NCBI GenBank assembly: GCA_958296115.1
Contig: OY282442.1
Coordinates: 2,276,943-2,340,942, forward strand
Length of the DNA stretch: 64,000 bases
DNA from: an uncultured Dehalococcoidia bacterium
Lineage (GTDB): Bacteria > Chloroflexota > Dehalococcoidia > Lucifugimonadales > CAJWER01
Direction of reading: 5' to 3'
The notes under the pieces were generated by a model that was not told where the DNA came from, made no database searches, and saw only the letters and a program-made list of their open reading frames with translations. Below are positions 17,127 through 24,702 of this stretch, piece after piece (position 1 is the stretch's first letter; each line of letters begins with the position of its first letter). The position numbers were made by a program, and so were the translations under genes.

Positions 17127-19700
17127 ATGGACTATGAGCCGGTAGACCTGTCGGCCCTTTGCAACAGTGGGATGGAGGCGCTTGGGGACGGCGGCGCGCA
17201 TCCGCGAGGGATTCCGCCGCGGGTGGGCGATGGGCGCGAGGCAGTAACTGGGCGGGTTGCGATGCGGGGGCTGCCGTTCCTGGTGGGCGCGCCGGACGGC
17301 GACCCCTCGGGCCCGCGCTTCATTGCGCTGGACGGGACGACGGGGAGCGTGACGATACCGATCGGCCCTGCCGCGCGGAACGTGATAGTCGCCCATCGCC
17401 TCGTGGGCCCGGCGGACGAATCGCTGGGGGCGGACGTTGCGGAGTACGTCTTTCGGCTTGCAGGCGGGGGAGAGGCGCGGGCGGCGATACGTGAGGGGTT
17501 CGAGATAGGGGCAGTTCCTGGCCGCCATCCTTACGATGCGTTCATAGACGCAAAGCCGGCGCTGATGCCGCGTTACGAGGGCCGCTGGAGCGATGCCGGT
17601 CGGCGGGCGATGGAGGCGCTGGGCGCTTTCGCCGGGTCGTATCACCTGTGGGTATGGCGCAATCCGGAGCCGGGCCGGCGCGTCGAGTCGCTCGAGGTCG
17701 TCCCGCGCGGGCCGCGCTTCATCGTGGCGGCCGTTACGCTCGGTTTCGCTGACGAGCATCCGTTTCCGCGGGAGGGTATGCGCCCTGTGCGTATCACGCT
17801 GAAGGACGCGGGGGATGCGGACAGCCCCTTTTCGCTGGACGTGGAGGTGGACCGAGGCGACGCTTCGTATGCCCATCCGCTTCCCTCGGCGTCCGCCGGC
17901 GAGTTCATGCGCGATACGTACAAGGGCTGGGGCGAGCCGCAGAATACCGAGTCGAGCCCCGCCTACGTGGAGGTGTCCGCCACACCCTCTGCGAGGTTGA
18001 CGCTGAAGCAAGACGGCGAGGATATAGGCTCGGCGCGCTGGGGAGACGTGGACCGGGACGGCGTGGCCGAGACTCCGCGGGCGCGGTTCGAGCTGGTGGA
18101 CCCTGGCCGGAACTGGGTGCGGGTGACCGTGCTGGATGACGAGACAGGCAGGCCCGCGCCGTGCCGGGTGCATTTTCGCTCGCCGGAGGGCGTGCCGTAC
18201 CAGCCATATGGCCATCACAACCGGGCCAACTCCAACCTGGCGACGGACAACTTCGACATCGGCGGCGACGTTCGGCTTGGGCAGGTTACCTATGCGTACA
18301 TAGACGGCGCGTGCCAAGGCTGGCTGCCGCGCGGCGACGTCATCGTGGACGTTGCGCGCGGGTTCGAGTGCGAGCCGCTCAGGAAGCGGGTGCGAATCGA
18401 GCCGGGGCAGCGCGAGTTGACGCTGCGGCTCAAGCGCTGGTCGAACATGAACGCGGAGGGGTGGTTCAGCGGCGATTCTCACGTCCACTTCCTGTCGCCT
18501 CAGGGCGCGTTGACCGAGGCGCGGGGCGAGGACCTGAACGTCGTGAACCTGCTGCAATCGCAGTGGGGGAGCCTGTTCACCAACACGGAGGACTTCATCG
18601 GCGCTCCGAACGTTGCGCGGTCGGGCGATACCGTGGTCTACGTGTCGCAGGAGAACCGGCAGCACGTCATGGGGCACCTGATACTGTGGGGACTGCGGGA
18701 GCCTGTGATGCCGTGGTGTACGGACGGGCTGGGCGAGGCGGAGCTGGGGGGCGCGATGGAGATGACGCTGAGCCACTGGGCGGACGCTTGCCGCGAGCAG
18801 GGTGGGACGGTGATTGCGCCGCACGTCGGGAGCTTCGGGGGAGAGCTAGTCGCCCTCACCGCGACGGGGCGCGTGCAGGGGATGGAGATGGTGCGGATGC
18901 ACGAGGCGGCGCACGACGGATATTACCGGGCGCTCAACTGCGGTTATAGGATGCCGCTAGTGGGCGGGACGGACAAGATGTCCGCGGACGTTACAGTGGG
19001 GCTTTCGAGGACCTACGCGCGGATACCGGACAGCCGGGGATTCAGCTACGATAGCTGGCGTGAGGCCGTGGCCAGCGGGGCTACGTTCATAACGAGCGGG
19101 CCGATGATACGGTTGTCCGTCGATGGCGAGCCGATTGGCGGGACGGTGGAGATGAGCGGGCCCGGCGCGGTCGAGGTGGAGGCGTCGGCGGAGAGCATAT
19201 TCCCGCTGCGCCGGCTCGACATCGTGATGGCTGGCCGCGTGGTAGCGTCGGCGGAGTCGAGGGAAGGAGCGCGCCGGCTGGAGCTGCGAGAGCGGATCAG
19301 GGTATCCGGGCACACGTGGATAGCGGCTCGGTGCGGAGGACCGGACTATTTCACGGGCGGGAACATCAACAGCAGCTATCCGCCGTCCTGGTCGCTGCGG
19401 GAGTGCGCGGGGCCGATAGCGGACACACACTACGACACCTGGAGGCGGGGGATATTCGCGCACACCTCGCCAGTCTATGTGGCGTGCGGGGGCGAATGGT
19501 GGATGTTCGACGAGGGTACGGCGCGGCACATGCTGGCCGTGATAGAGGGGAGCGCGCGATACATCGAGCGGGGGGCGCTGCGCCATCGTCACGGGACGGT
19601 GACGCATCACCACGGAGAGGATGACCACGTCGGCTACCTGAAGCGGCCGTTCCTGGAGGCGCGCGAGGCGGTCGAGGAGCGGCTGCGCCGAATGAGGTAA
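17127..19700 (+). CDS. CehA/McbA-family metallohydrolase (PHP domain)
   Basis: An 857-residue protein. The first ~440 residues are beta-rich with no recognised catalytic motif. Residues about 445-460 read EGWFSGDSHVHFLS, the metal-binding HxH start of the PHP domain in the CehA/McbA family (carbaryl and phosphonate or ester hydrolases). Further ligand candidates are in APHVGSFGGE and in VGGTDKMSADV. These enzymes hydrolyse esters, carbamates or phosphoesters with divalent metals. No signal peptide is visible. It lies between two Gfo/Idh/MocA genes with 31-nt and 22-nt gaps, pointing to one catabolic operon. The natural substrate is unknown. Confidence 0.82.
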   Translation: MDYEPVDLSALCNSGMEALGDGGAHPRGIPPRVGDGREAVTGRVAMRGLPFLVGAPDGDPSGPRFIALDGTTGSVTIPIGPAARNVIVAHRLVGPADESLGADVAEYVFRLAGGGEARAAIREGFEIGAVPGRHPYDAFIDAKPALMPRYEGRWSDAGRRAMEALGAFAGSYHLWVWRNPEPGRRVESLEVVPRGPRFIVAAVTLGFADEHPFPREGMRPVRITLKDAGDADSPFSLDVEVDRGDASYAHPLPSASAGEFMRDTYKGWGEPQNTESSPAYVEVSATPSARLTLKQDGEDIGSARWGDVDRDGVAETPRARFELVDPGRNWVRVTVLDDETGRPAPCRVHFRSPEGVPYQPYGHHNRANSNLATDNFDIGGDVRLGQVTYAYIDGACQGWLPRGDVIVDVARGFECEPLRKRVRIEPGQRELTLRLKRWSNMNAEGWFSGDSHVHFLSPQGALTEARGEDLNVVNLLQSQWGSLFTNTEDFIGAPNVARSGDTVVYVSQENRQHVMGHLILWGLREPVMPWCTDGLGEAELGGAMEMTLSHWADACREQGGTVIAPHVGSFGGELVALTATGRVQGMEMVRMHEAAHDGYYRALNCGYRMPLVGGTDKMSADVTVGLSRTYARIPDSRGFSYDSWREAVASGATFITSGPMIRLSVDGEPIGGTVEMSGPGAVEVEASAESIFPLRRLDIVMAGRVVASAESREGARRLELRERIRVSGHTWIAARCGGPDYFTGGNINSSYPPSWSLRECAGPIADTHYDTWRRGIFAHTSPVYVACGGEWWMFDEGTARHMLAVIEGSARYIERGALRHRHGTVTHHHGEDDHVGYLKRPFLEAREAVEERLRRMR

Positions 19701-19722
19701 TATCTAGGGCAAGGAGACTGCC

Positions 19723-20706
19723 ATGCTGAACGTTGCGATGATAGGAGCCGGGGGAGTGGCGCGCCGGCATCGGGCCGGATGGATTCCCCAGGCGGACGCG
19801 AGCGTAGTGGGGGTCGCCGACCTGATGGCCGAGCGCGCGGCCGAGGCGGCGGCCGAGCTTGGGGCGGAGCAGGCGACGGGCGACTACATGGACGTGCTTC
19901 GGCGCGACGACGTGGATGCTGTGGACATCTGCACTACGGAGCGGACGCACGCGGACATCGCAGTTGCGGCTGCCGAGCATGGCAAGCACATCTTGGTGGA
20001 AAAGCCGATAGCGACGACCCTGGAGGACGCGGACCGCATGATAGCCGCGGCAGACGAGCGCGGCGTGATGCTGATGGTGGGGCAGACGCACCGCTTCTAC
20101 GACTACAGCATCGCGGCCAAGAGCGCCATCGAGCGCGGCGAAATAGGGACGCCGGTCTACCTGCGGTACAGCTCCGGGGGCGGGTTCTGGAACCAGGACT
20201 GGACCGGGAACCGCATCAGCGCCGGCGACACTGGCGGGAACGTGGTTACGAACGGCGTCCACATCGCGGACCTGTGCAACTGGTGGATGAGGGCTCGGCC
20301 GGTGTCCATATACGGGCAGGCGCTCAACCAGACCTCGCCGCACCTGGAGATGAACGACTACTTCATGTTCACCATCAAGTACGACAACGGGGCCATCGCG
20401 GTTGCAGAGCTGAGCAGGGCGAACATGCCTCGCTCGAACCAGTTCAAGTCGATCATCCTGCTCGGCGCCGAAGGGCAGCTGAGCTCGGGCATGGAGGACG
20501 AGAGCAACTGGGTGGACGGAGACGGCGGCATGGAGTTCGTCGGACCGGAGTTCCAGCACGGGTTCACGCGGATGATAGGGGAGTTCGTTCGGCGCGTGGA
20601 TGAAGGCGGGCAGTCGCCTGTCAGCGGCGAGGAGGGCCGGCTGGCGCTGGCGATGTGCCTGGGAGCCGAGGAGTCCATCAGGACGGGCGAGGTCTTCAAG
20701 TTCTAG
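19723..20706 (+). CDS. Gfo/Idh/MocA-family oxidoreductase
   Basis: A 327-residue dehydrogenase-like protein with a standard Rossmann loop (MIGAGGVARRH, residues 6-16) and VEKPIATT (near residue 92). The GQTHRFYDY segment and the later GGNVVTNGVHIADLCNWW, with the conserved H-x3-D pattern, fit an active enzyme of this family. It follows the CehA/McbA gene by 22 nt with AAGGAG before the ATG. A short dispersed repeat sits right after the stop, which may mark the transcript end. Confidence 0.9.
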   Translation: MLNVAMIGAGGVARRHRAGWIPQADASVVGVADLMAERAAEAAAELGAEQATGDYMDVLRRDDVDAVDICTTERTHADIAVAAAEHGKHILVEKPIATTLEDADRMIAAADERGVMLMVGQTHRFYDYSIAAKSAIERGEIGTPVYLRYSSGGGFWNQDWTGNRISAGDTGGNVVTNGVHIADLCNWWMRARPVSIYGQALNQTSPHLEMNDYFMFTIKYDNGAIAVAELSRANMPRSNQFKSIILLGAEGQLSSGMEDESNWVDGDGGMEFVGPEFQHGFTRMIGEFVRRVDEGGQSPVSGEEGRLALAMCLGAEESIRTGEVFKF

Positions 20707-20722
20707 GCAGTCCCGTCTTAAT

Positions 20723-20762
20723 CCCCTCTCCCTTGATGGGAGAGGGTTAGGGTGAGGGTGAT
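20723..20762. repeat. short palindromic repeat of the CCCTCTCCC/GGGAGAGGG family
   Basis: CCCCTCTCCCTTGATGGGAG followed by AGGGTTAGGGTGAGGGTGAT forms a 9-bp stem with a TTGAT loop plus a G-rich tail. The same unit occurs at 23.17-23.31 kb and 44.40-44.74 kb. It lies in the 152-bp gap between a Gfo gene and the Uma2 gene and could also act as a weak transcription stop. Confidence 0.75.
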
Positions 20763-20858
20763 TCAGGACCAGTTCTAGCGAGGGACGGATGATATGAAGG
20801 CGCATGGAGACACGCCAACGGCGCATCGGCCGGCAGCGGCGCCGGCTAGGGGTGAGCG

Positions 20859-21455
20859 ATGGTAACGCAGCCAAAGAGGCGGCTGTTCGACGTGGGCGAA
20901 TACTACGCGATGTCGGATGCCGGGATACTGGCTCCTGACGACCGCGTGGAGCTCTTGGATGGAGAGATAATCCAGATGCCGCCTATTGGGGTCAATCACG
21001 CATCCTGTACGAATAGGATGACTCACATGCTGGTCACGCGGTTCGGTGAGCGGGCAGTCGTGAGTGTACAAAATCCTGTGCGGCTGGACGCCTACACCGA
21101 GTTGCAGCCTGACTTCATGCTGCTGGACAAGCGCGAGGACTACTACTCGACGGGTCATCCCGGGCCAGAGGACGTTCTGCTGCTGGTCGAAGTGTCGGAC
21201 TCGACCGTCGGATTCGACCGGGGCGCGAAGCTGAGGCGGTACGCGCGAGCGGGCATCCGCGAGGTGTGGATAGTGAACCTGCCGTCGCAGGTGGTGGAGG
21301 TGTATTCGGAGCCTGACGGTTCGGCGTATGGCAGTTCGAGTGTGGTAGGCATAGATGGGGAGCTTGCGCCGGGGGCCTTCGGGGATGCGGCGGTGTCGGT
21401 GAGCGAGATACTCTCGAAGCTCGAAGCGCCGGACGAAGTAGAAGAGCCATCATAA
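20859..21455 (+). CDS. Uma2-family (DUF820) endonuclease-like protein
   Basis: A 198-residue protein of the Uma2 family, a PD-(D/E)XK-fold group abundant in Chloroflexota and cyanobacteria. The pattern is complete: VELLDGEIIQMPP, then LQPDFMLLD, LLVEVSDST and KLRRYARAGIREVWIVNL. The Asp, Glu and Lys of the nuclease core are therefore present. The biological role of the family is not established; many are found near transposons, others as solitary genes. Here it sits within a run of Gfo genes and ends 11 nt before the next one. Confidence 0.88.
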   Translation: MVTQPKRRLFDVGEYYAMSDAGILAPDDRVELLDGEIIQMPPIGVNHASCTNRMTHMLVTRFGERAVVSVQNPVRLDAYTELQPDFMLLDKREDYYSTGHPGPEDVLLLVEVSDSTVGFDRGAKLRRYARAGIREVWIVNLPSQVVEVYSEPDGSAYGSSSVVGIDGELAPGAFGDAAVSVSEILSKLEAPDEVEEPS

Positions 21456-21466
21456 GGAGGCAGCCG

Positions 21467-22492
21467 ATGCCAGGAGACACCGTACACGTTGCGGTTCTGA
21501 GCTTGAACGGGATGAACCGCAGTTTCGCCGACGCCTTCCACGCCAACCCGCGGGCGCGGATAGTCGCAGTGACCGAGGACGACCCTCCGCCGGCCACGGC
21601 GCGCGCTACGCCGGAGGAGACGCAGCGGGGCAACCGCGATGGCGCGGCGGAGCTTGGCGTTCCGTTCATGGAGAGATTGGACGATGTTCTAGGCCGCGAC
21701 GACGTGGACGCCGTTACGCTGACCAGCCCGTTCGAGCGGCGGGCGGGCCTGGTGGAGCGGATAGCGTCGGCGGGCAAGCACATCTTCATAGACAAGCCGA
21801 TGGCGAGCGAGCTGCGCGAGGCGGACAAGATAGTGGAGAGCGTGGAGCGGCGCGGGGTGAAGCTGATGGTCGGGCACAACTACCGGTTCGCGCCGTCTAT
21901 CCTGAGCGCGCGCGAGTCGCTGCGGGCTGGGCAGGTCGGGCTGCCGTGGGCGATACACAGCGAATGGATAGTGGGCGCGGGCAGCCAGGCGGCGGCCATA
22001 GGCGAGATGATGAACCACGCCATGTATCCGATAGACGCGCTGCTGTACTTGGTCCCTGGCCGAGTGGAGAGCGTGTACTGCATTTCGGGGTCGTACTTCT
22101 TCGACAATGCCAAGGAGAGCGGCGTGGAGGACCTGGGGTTCATCACGATGAACATGGAGCGTGGCATCATCGCGACGACCTCCATAGGGCGGACGCCGGT
22201 TCCGCACGTCAACGGGTACGGCGGGGACATGACCATCAGGATAATGGGAACCCACGGGATGGTCTATGTGGACGCGAACCGCCCGCGCTGGGTGTCCTAC
22301 GGCAGGTCCGGAGCCTCGGCGATAAAGTACGGGCCGGACAAGCTGTACGACACTGTGGACCACTTCGTGGGATGCGTGCTTGACGGCGGCGAGCCGATGT
22401 GCTCGGCGCGGGAGGCCCGCGCGACGCTGGAGGTAACGCTGGCGGCGCTGGAGTCGGCGAGGGAGAATCGAGCGGTGAGGCTGGGGGGATAG
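21467..22492 (+). CDS. Gfo/Idh/MocA-family oxidoreductase
   Basis: A 341-residue family member with an atypical N-terminus: VAVLSLNGMNRSF replaces the glycine-rich loop. The EKP-equivalent is FIDKPMASE (near residue 107), and GHNYRFAPS and MMNHAMYPIDAL follow, as in paralogues from this window. An ATAAGGAGGCAGCCG site precedes the ATG. It resembles the 2648-3757 paralogue in lacking the standard loop, so the two may form a subgroup. It is the last gene before the repeated RNA element. Confidence 0.88.
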   Translation: MPGDTVHVAVLSLNGMNRSFADAFHANPRARIVAVTEDDPPPATARATPEETQRGNRDGAAELGVPFMERLDDVLGRDDVDAVTLTSPFERRAGLVERIASAGKHIFIDKPMASELREADKIVESVERRGVKLMVGHNYRFAPSILSARESLRAGQVGLPWAIHSEWIVGAGSQAAAIGEMMNHAMYPIDALLYLVPGRVESVYCISGSYFFDNAKESGVEDLGFITMNMERGIIATTSIGRTPVPHVNGYGGDMTIRIMGTHGMVYVDANRPRWVSYGRSGASAIKYGPDKLYDTVDHFVGCVLDGGEPMCSAREARATLEVTLAALESARENRAVRLGG

Positions 22493-22685
22493 TGGGTCGC
22501 GGATAGCGAAGGCGGCATGGCTCTTGGCGTCACGCCCCGCAGATGCGGCGCTGCGGTTGGCGGCATCGTGTCCGGCGCGCCAGCATGATAGGGCGGCGTC
22601 CTTGCCCTGCCGACGCTCCGTTGCCGCGAGGACTTCGTTCATCCCCAATCCCGAAAATTGCCCCAAAATTCCCCCAGATCGCCCC

Positions 22686-22715
22686 TTGACACCGCGAGAA
22701 CAGCCGTGCTAGTCT
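22686..22715 (+). promoter_or_regulatory. sigma70-type promoter of RNA copy A
   Basis: TTGACA, an 18-nt spacer ending in TGC, then TAGTCT, giving a consensus -35 with an extended -10. The same promoter is kept in copy B with TATTCT. Upstream, at 22655-22685, an ATTGCCCC-like word is repeated about every helical turn, which may be an activator site. A start about 7 nt downstream, near 22722, is expected. Confidence 0.65.
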
Positions 22716-22721
22716 GATAGA

Positions 22722-23160
22722 CGGCCCGAAGGGACGTACTCCAAACGGGCACAGAGCCGCCTCTGCCAAATCTGGGCATTCATGCCGCCGCTGTTGTTGG
22801 GACGGGGCCCCCGCGGTATGAGAAGGTCGCTCTGTGTTCCGGCGTCTCGACAGGAGGACGCAGTGCCAAATGTGCCTCCCCCGTTCCAGGTGCGGACTCT
22901 CGGACGACCGGGAGGACCGTAGCCAGCGCAGCCCGACGCCTTGGCGGGTGGAAGGTCCAAGCGCGAAACGCAGGCGGTCCCGCAAGGGCCCGTCAGCCGT
23001 CCGGGAAAGTTAGAGGAGGGGCTGCACCCCCAGTGTCGGCGGGCGATCGACGTCGGCATCCTCGAAGCAAGTACCGGAGTCACTGCCTTGCAAGGCAAAC
23101 TCATCTCCCGCGAGAGCGGGGGAAACCAGGAGTAGATAGGGCGCGGGTCGCAAGACCCGC
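22722..23160 (+). ncRNA. candidate structured non-coding RNA, copy A
   Basis: This is about 440 nt downstream of a strong promoter, with no convincing protein. Hairpins with GNRA loops include CCC-GCAA-GGG (22979-22988), CCCGC-GAGA-GCGGG (23107-23120) and a closing GCGGGTC-GCAA-GACCCGC (23143-23160). Compared with copy B, the stem GCGTC/GACGC (22842-22846 with 22857-22861) becomes GCGCC/GGCGC, a compensatory change. The stem CATGCCG/CGGTATG (22781-22787 with 22814-22820) becomes CATACCG/CGGTATG, replacing a wobble with a Watson-Crick pair. Indels of 4 and 1 nt rule out a conserved reading frame. It does not show the landmarks I know for RNase P RNA, tmRNA, SRP or 6S RNA. Ends are approximate. 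Confidence 0.55.
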
Positions 23161-23166
23161 CAAGTA

Positions 23167-23310
23167 CCCTCTCCCTCACGGGGGAAAGGGCCAGGGTGAG
23201 GGCAAACGCCCCGCCCTGCGCCCCTCCCCCTAGGGGAAAGGGCTAGGATAAGGGCGATTCCCCGCTTTGTCCCCTCTCCCTAGACAGGAGAGGGCCAAGG
23301 TTGAGGGTGA
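23167..23310. repeat. array of three short palindromic repeats
   Basis: Units at 23167-23203, 23221-23257 and 23271-23310 each have a CCCTCTCCC-like arm, a short loop, a GGGAGAGGG-like arm and a GGGTGAGGG-like tail. The same three units, in the same order relative to the RNA, follow copy B. They behave like REP/BIME-type elements. Confidence 0.75.
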
Positions 23311-23652
23311 TAAGCCATGCGCAGAAGCGGCTAGAACCCGCCAGAGCGCCAAGAATAAGGAGCCGGACAGAGACAACACGACATAGACGCGGCGAAGGGT
23401 TGTGAAACCCGCCCAAGGGTAGGGCGTGCCCCTGCCCTAGACTACCCGCGCGCCCATCTCCCCCTCCATACCGGAGGCGCCCCCCGTCTGCCCGCCGACT
23501 CACCCCCAGGCCGCCATGTCCGCTATTGAGAATGGCTCGCCCGATTCATACCTCCCCCGACCCTCCGCCCACCACCGCGAACGCGTCCATATCTTTGGGA
23601 GGGCGGCGCGGCGCGGCTAGGATGTGGGTTAGTCTGAATTCATGGAAACTTC
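23311..23652. other. non-coding stretch before the ACIII promoter
   Basis: Both strands lack a supported gene here. The sequence is GC-rich with several C-runs and includes an A/G-rich segment near 23325-23375, but I see no hairpin, motif or remnant that I can name. It separates the repeated element from the ACIII operon promoter. Confidence 0.4.
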
Positions 23653-23681
23653 TTGACAGCCAAATCTGGTTGTGATACTTT
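23653..23681 (+). promoter_or_regulatory. promoter of the ACIII operon
   Basis: TTGACA is followed by 17 nt and TACTTT, with TGA directly before the -10, giving a perfect -35 and an extended -10. It is about 55 nt upstream of the first gene of the operon. Confidence 0.6.
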
Positions 23682-23736
23682 TCACCAAGTCTTCGCGGCT
23701 ACCGGTCTCCGCGGGCGCATTTACGGAAAGGGCTGT

Positions 23737-24042
23737 ATGGACCCCACTCCTCTTACAAACTCCGAGTGGACTGAGATCGGCAGGATCCTAACCAACCTGT
23801 GGCTCATGGTGGCTCTGGTCATCTTCTTCTCTACGAACCTGCTGGTGGGCCACATAATCATCCCGTCCTTGGTTGCGTCTCATCACGTGCCGACCGCCCT
23901 ACAGAAGACGAGGCCCCTGTTCTACGCCCTAGCGATAGCCGGGTTCGCCGCCGCGCTGGCAGTGCTGCTAATGACTATCGACCTCGCCGGCGTGATAGCG
24001 GACATCTTCGAGACCTACTGGATAGACGGCGGCGTGGACTGA
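23737..24042 (+). CDS. small two-helix membrane protein leading the ACIII operon
   Basis: A 101-residue protein with two hydrophobic helices, at about 16-40 and 57-80, and an acidic C-terminus (IDGGVD). The start is the ATG at 23737, 6 nt after GGAAAGGG. It precedes actA by 41 nt under the same promoter. Small membrane subunits occur in ACIII clusters, so it may be an accessory subunit, but no family motif identifies it. I leave it unnamed. Confidence 0.65.
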   Translation: MDPTPLTNSEWTEIGRILTNLWLMVALVIFFSTNLLVGHIIIPSLVASHHVPTALQKTRPLFYALAIAGFAAALAVLLMTIDLAGVIADIFETYWIDGGVD

Positions 24043-24083
24043 TGCAGCCGCGTACTCACCTCAACATCTAGGACACGCTCGAC

Positions 24084-24692
24084 TTGCTCCAAGGCGACTT
24101 TCAGCTTCCGAAACGAAACAAGCGGACCGTTCTTGTCCTAGGGCTCCTCGGCGTCGTGGGGCTGGTGGGCTTGGCGGCTACCGTGGCAGTTGGGGCTTTC
24201 GTGCTCTCCGCGTGGCTGGGGCTGCCGCTGAACGCCTTCGGACTCAACGACGGCCCAGACCAGCCTATCGCCTTCCCCCATACCGTGCATGTCCAGGACA
24301 TGGGGATGGACTGCACGTTCTGCCATCGCGCCGTGACCACGGAGGCGGCTGCGTCCGTGCCCGCCGTCGGGCTGTGCATGTCCTGCCACAAGGTGATAGG
24401 GGACGGACTGCCAGAGATCGAGAAGCTGCGGGGCTACCACGAATCTGGGCGGGCGATAGACTGGGTGCGCGTGCATCGAGTCCCCGACCACGTACACTTC
24501 GTCCATGAATCTCACGTGCGCTTCTTCTCGGAGCGGGACAACGTCCCGGCGTCGGAGACGTGCCAGCTATGCCATCAGGACGTCGGGAGTATGCCCAAGG
24601 TCGAACAGGTGCGGTCGTTGAAGATGGGCGACTGCCTGGACTGCCACCGGGAAAACGAAGCGCCCACCGACTGCACGGCGTGCCACTACTAG
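24084..24692 (+). CDS. actA: ACIII subunit ActA, pentahaem cytochrome c
   Basis: A 202-residue membrane-anchored cytochrome. After one transmembrane helix (about 15-43) there are five haem-c attachment motifs: CTFCH (77-81), CMSCH (98-102), CQLCH (160-164), CLDCH (184-188) and CTACH (197-201). ActA of Rhodothermus marinus is also pentahaem. It passes electrons from quinol oxidation to downstream acceptors on the outer face of the membrane. The start is a TTG at 24084; there is no upstream ATG in frame before a stop. It sits between the small membrane protein and actB1 in the canonical order. Confidence 0.9.
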   Translation: MLQGDFQLPKRNKRTVLVLGLLGVVGLVGLAATVAVGAFVLSAWLGLPLNAFGLNDGPDQPIAFPHTVHVQDMGMDCTFCHRAVTTEAAASVPAVGLCMSCHKVIGDGLPEIEKLRGYHESGRAIDWVRVHRVPDHVHFVHESHVRFFSERDNVPASETCQLCHQDVGSMPKVEQVRSLKMGDCLDCHRENEAPTDCTACHY

Positions 24693-24702
24693 ACAGAGGA
24701 AC

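Larger units (their letters stand above)
22653..23310 (+). repeat. repeated element, copy A (promoter, RNA, three palindromes)
   Basis: About 660 bp that recurs in inverted orientation at 44591-45245. The order is the same in both: three ~11-bp iterations of an ATTGCCCC-like motif, a promoter, about 440 bp of hairpin-rich sequence, then three short palindromic repeats. Long blocks are identical between copies (most of 22890-23200), while 22745-22900 has diverged with 4-nt and 1-nt indels. The flanks of the two copies do not match clearly, so these are the approximate limits of the unit. No transposase is inside. Confidence 0.8.

Noticed and set aside
16998-18824. Long minus-strand frame of 608 residues opposite the CehA/McbA gene
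   Set aside because: High-GC shadow; no motifs, and the plus strand has a complete family protein.
19366-20874. Minus-strand frame of 502 residues opposite a Gfo gene
   Set aside because: Antisense shadow that also runs through a short palindromic repeat.
20859-21455. Uma2-family gene as evidence of an insertion sequence
   Set aside because: No inverted repeats or transposase flank it; the family is also common as solitary chromosomal genes.
22941-23135. 64-residue frame conserved in both repeat copies (TTG start)
   Set aside because: It lies only in the nearly identical block, has no clear ribosome binding site and its composition looks like translated hairpin sequence.
22722-23160. Identity of the RNA element as RNase P RNA, tmRNA, SRP RNA, 6S RNA or a group II intron
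   Set aside because: Signature segments such as the RNase P P4 strands, tmRNA ends or a domain V-like hairpin were not found, and two repeated copies with palindrome arrays do not fit these single-copy RNAs.
22709-23179. Minus-strand open frame of ~156 residues, similar to one of ~173 residues at 44722-45243
   Set aside because: The similarity follows from the nucleotide repeat; 4-nt and 1-nt indels between copies shift the frame, there is no ribosome binding site, and the promoter points the other way.
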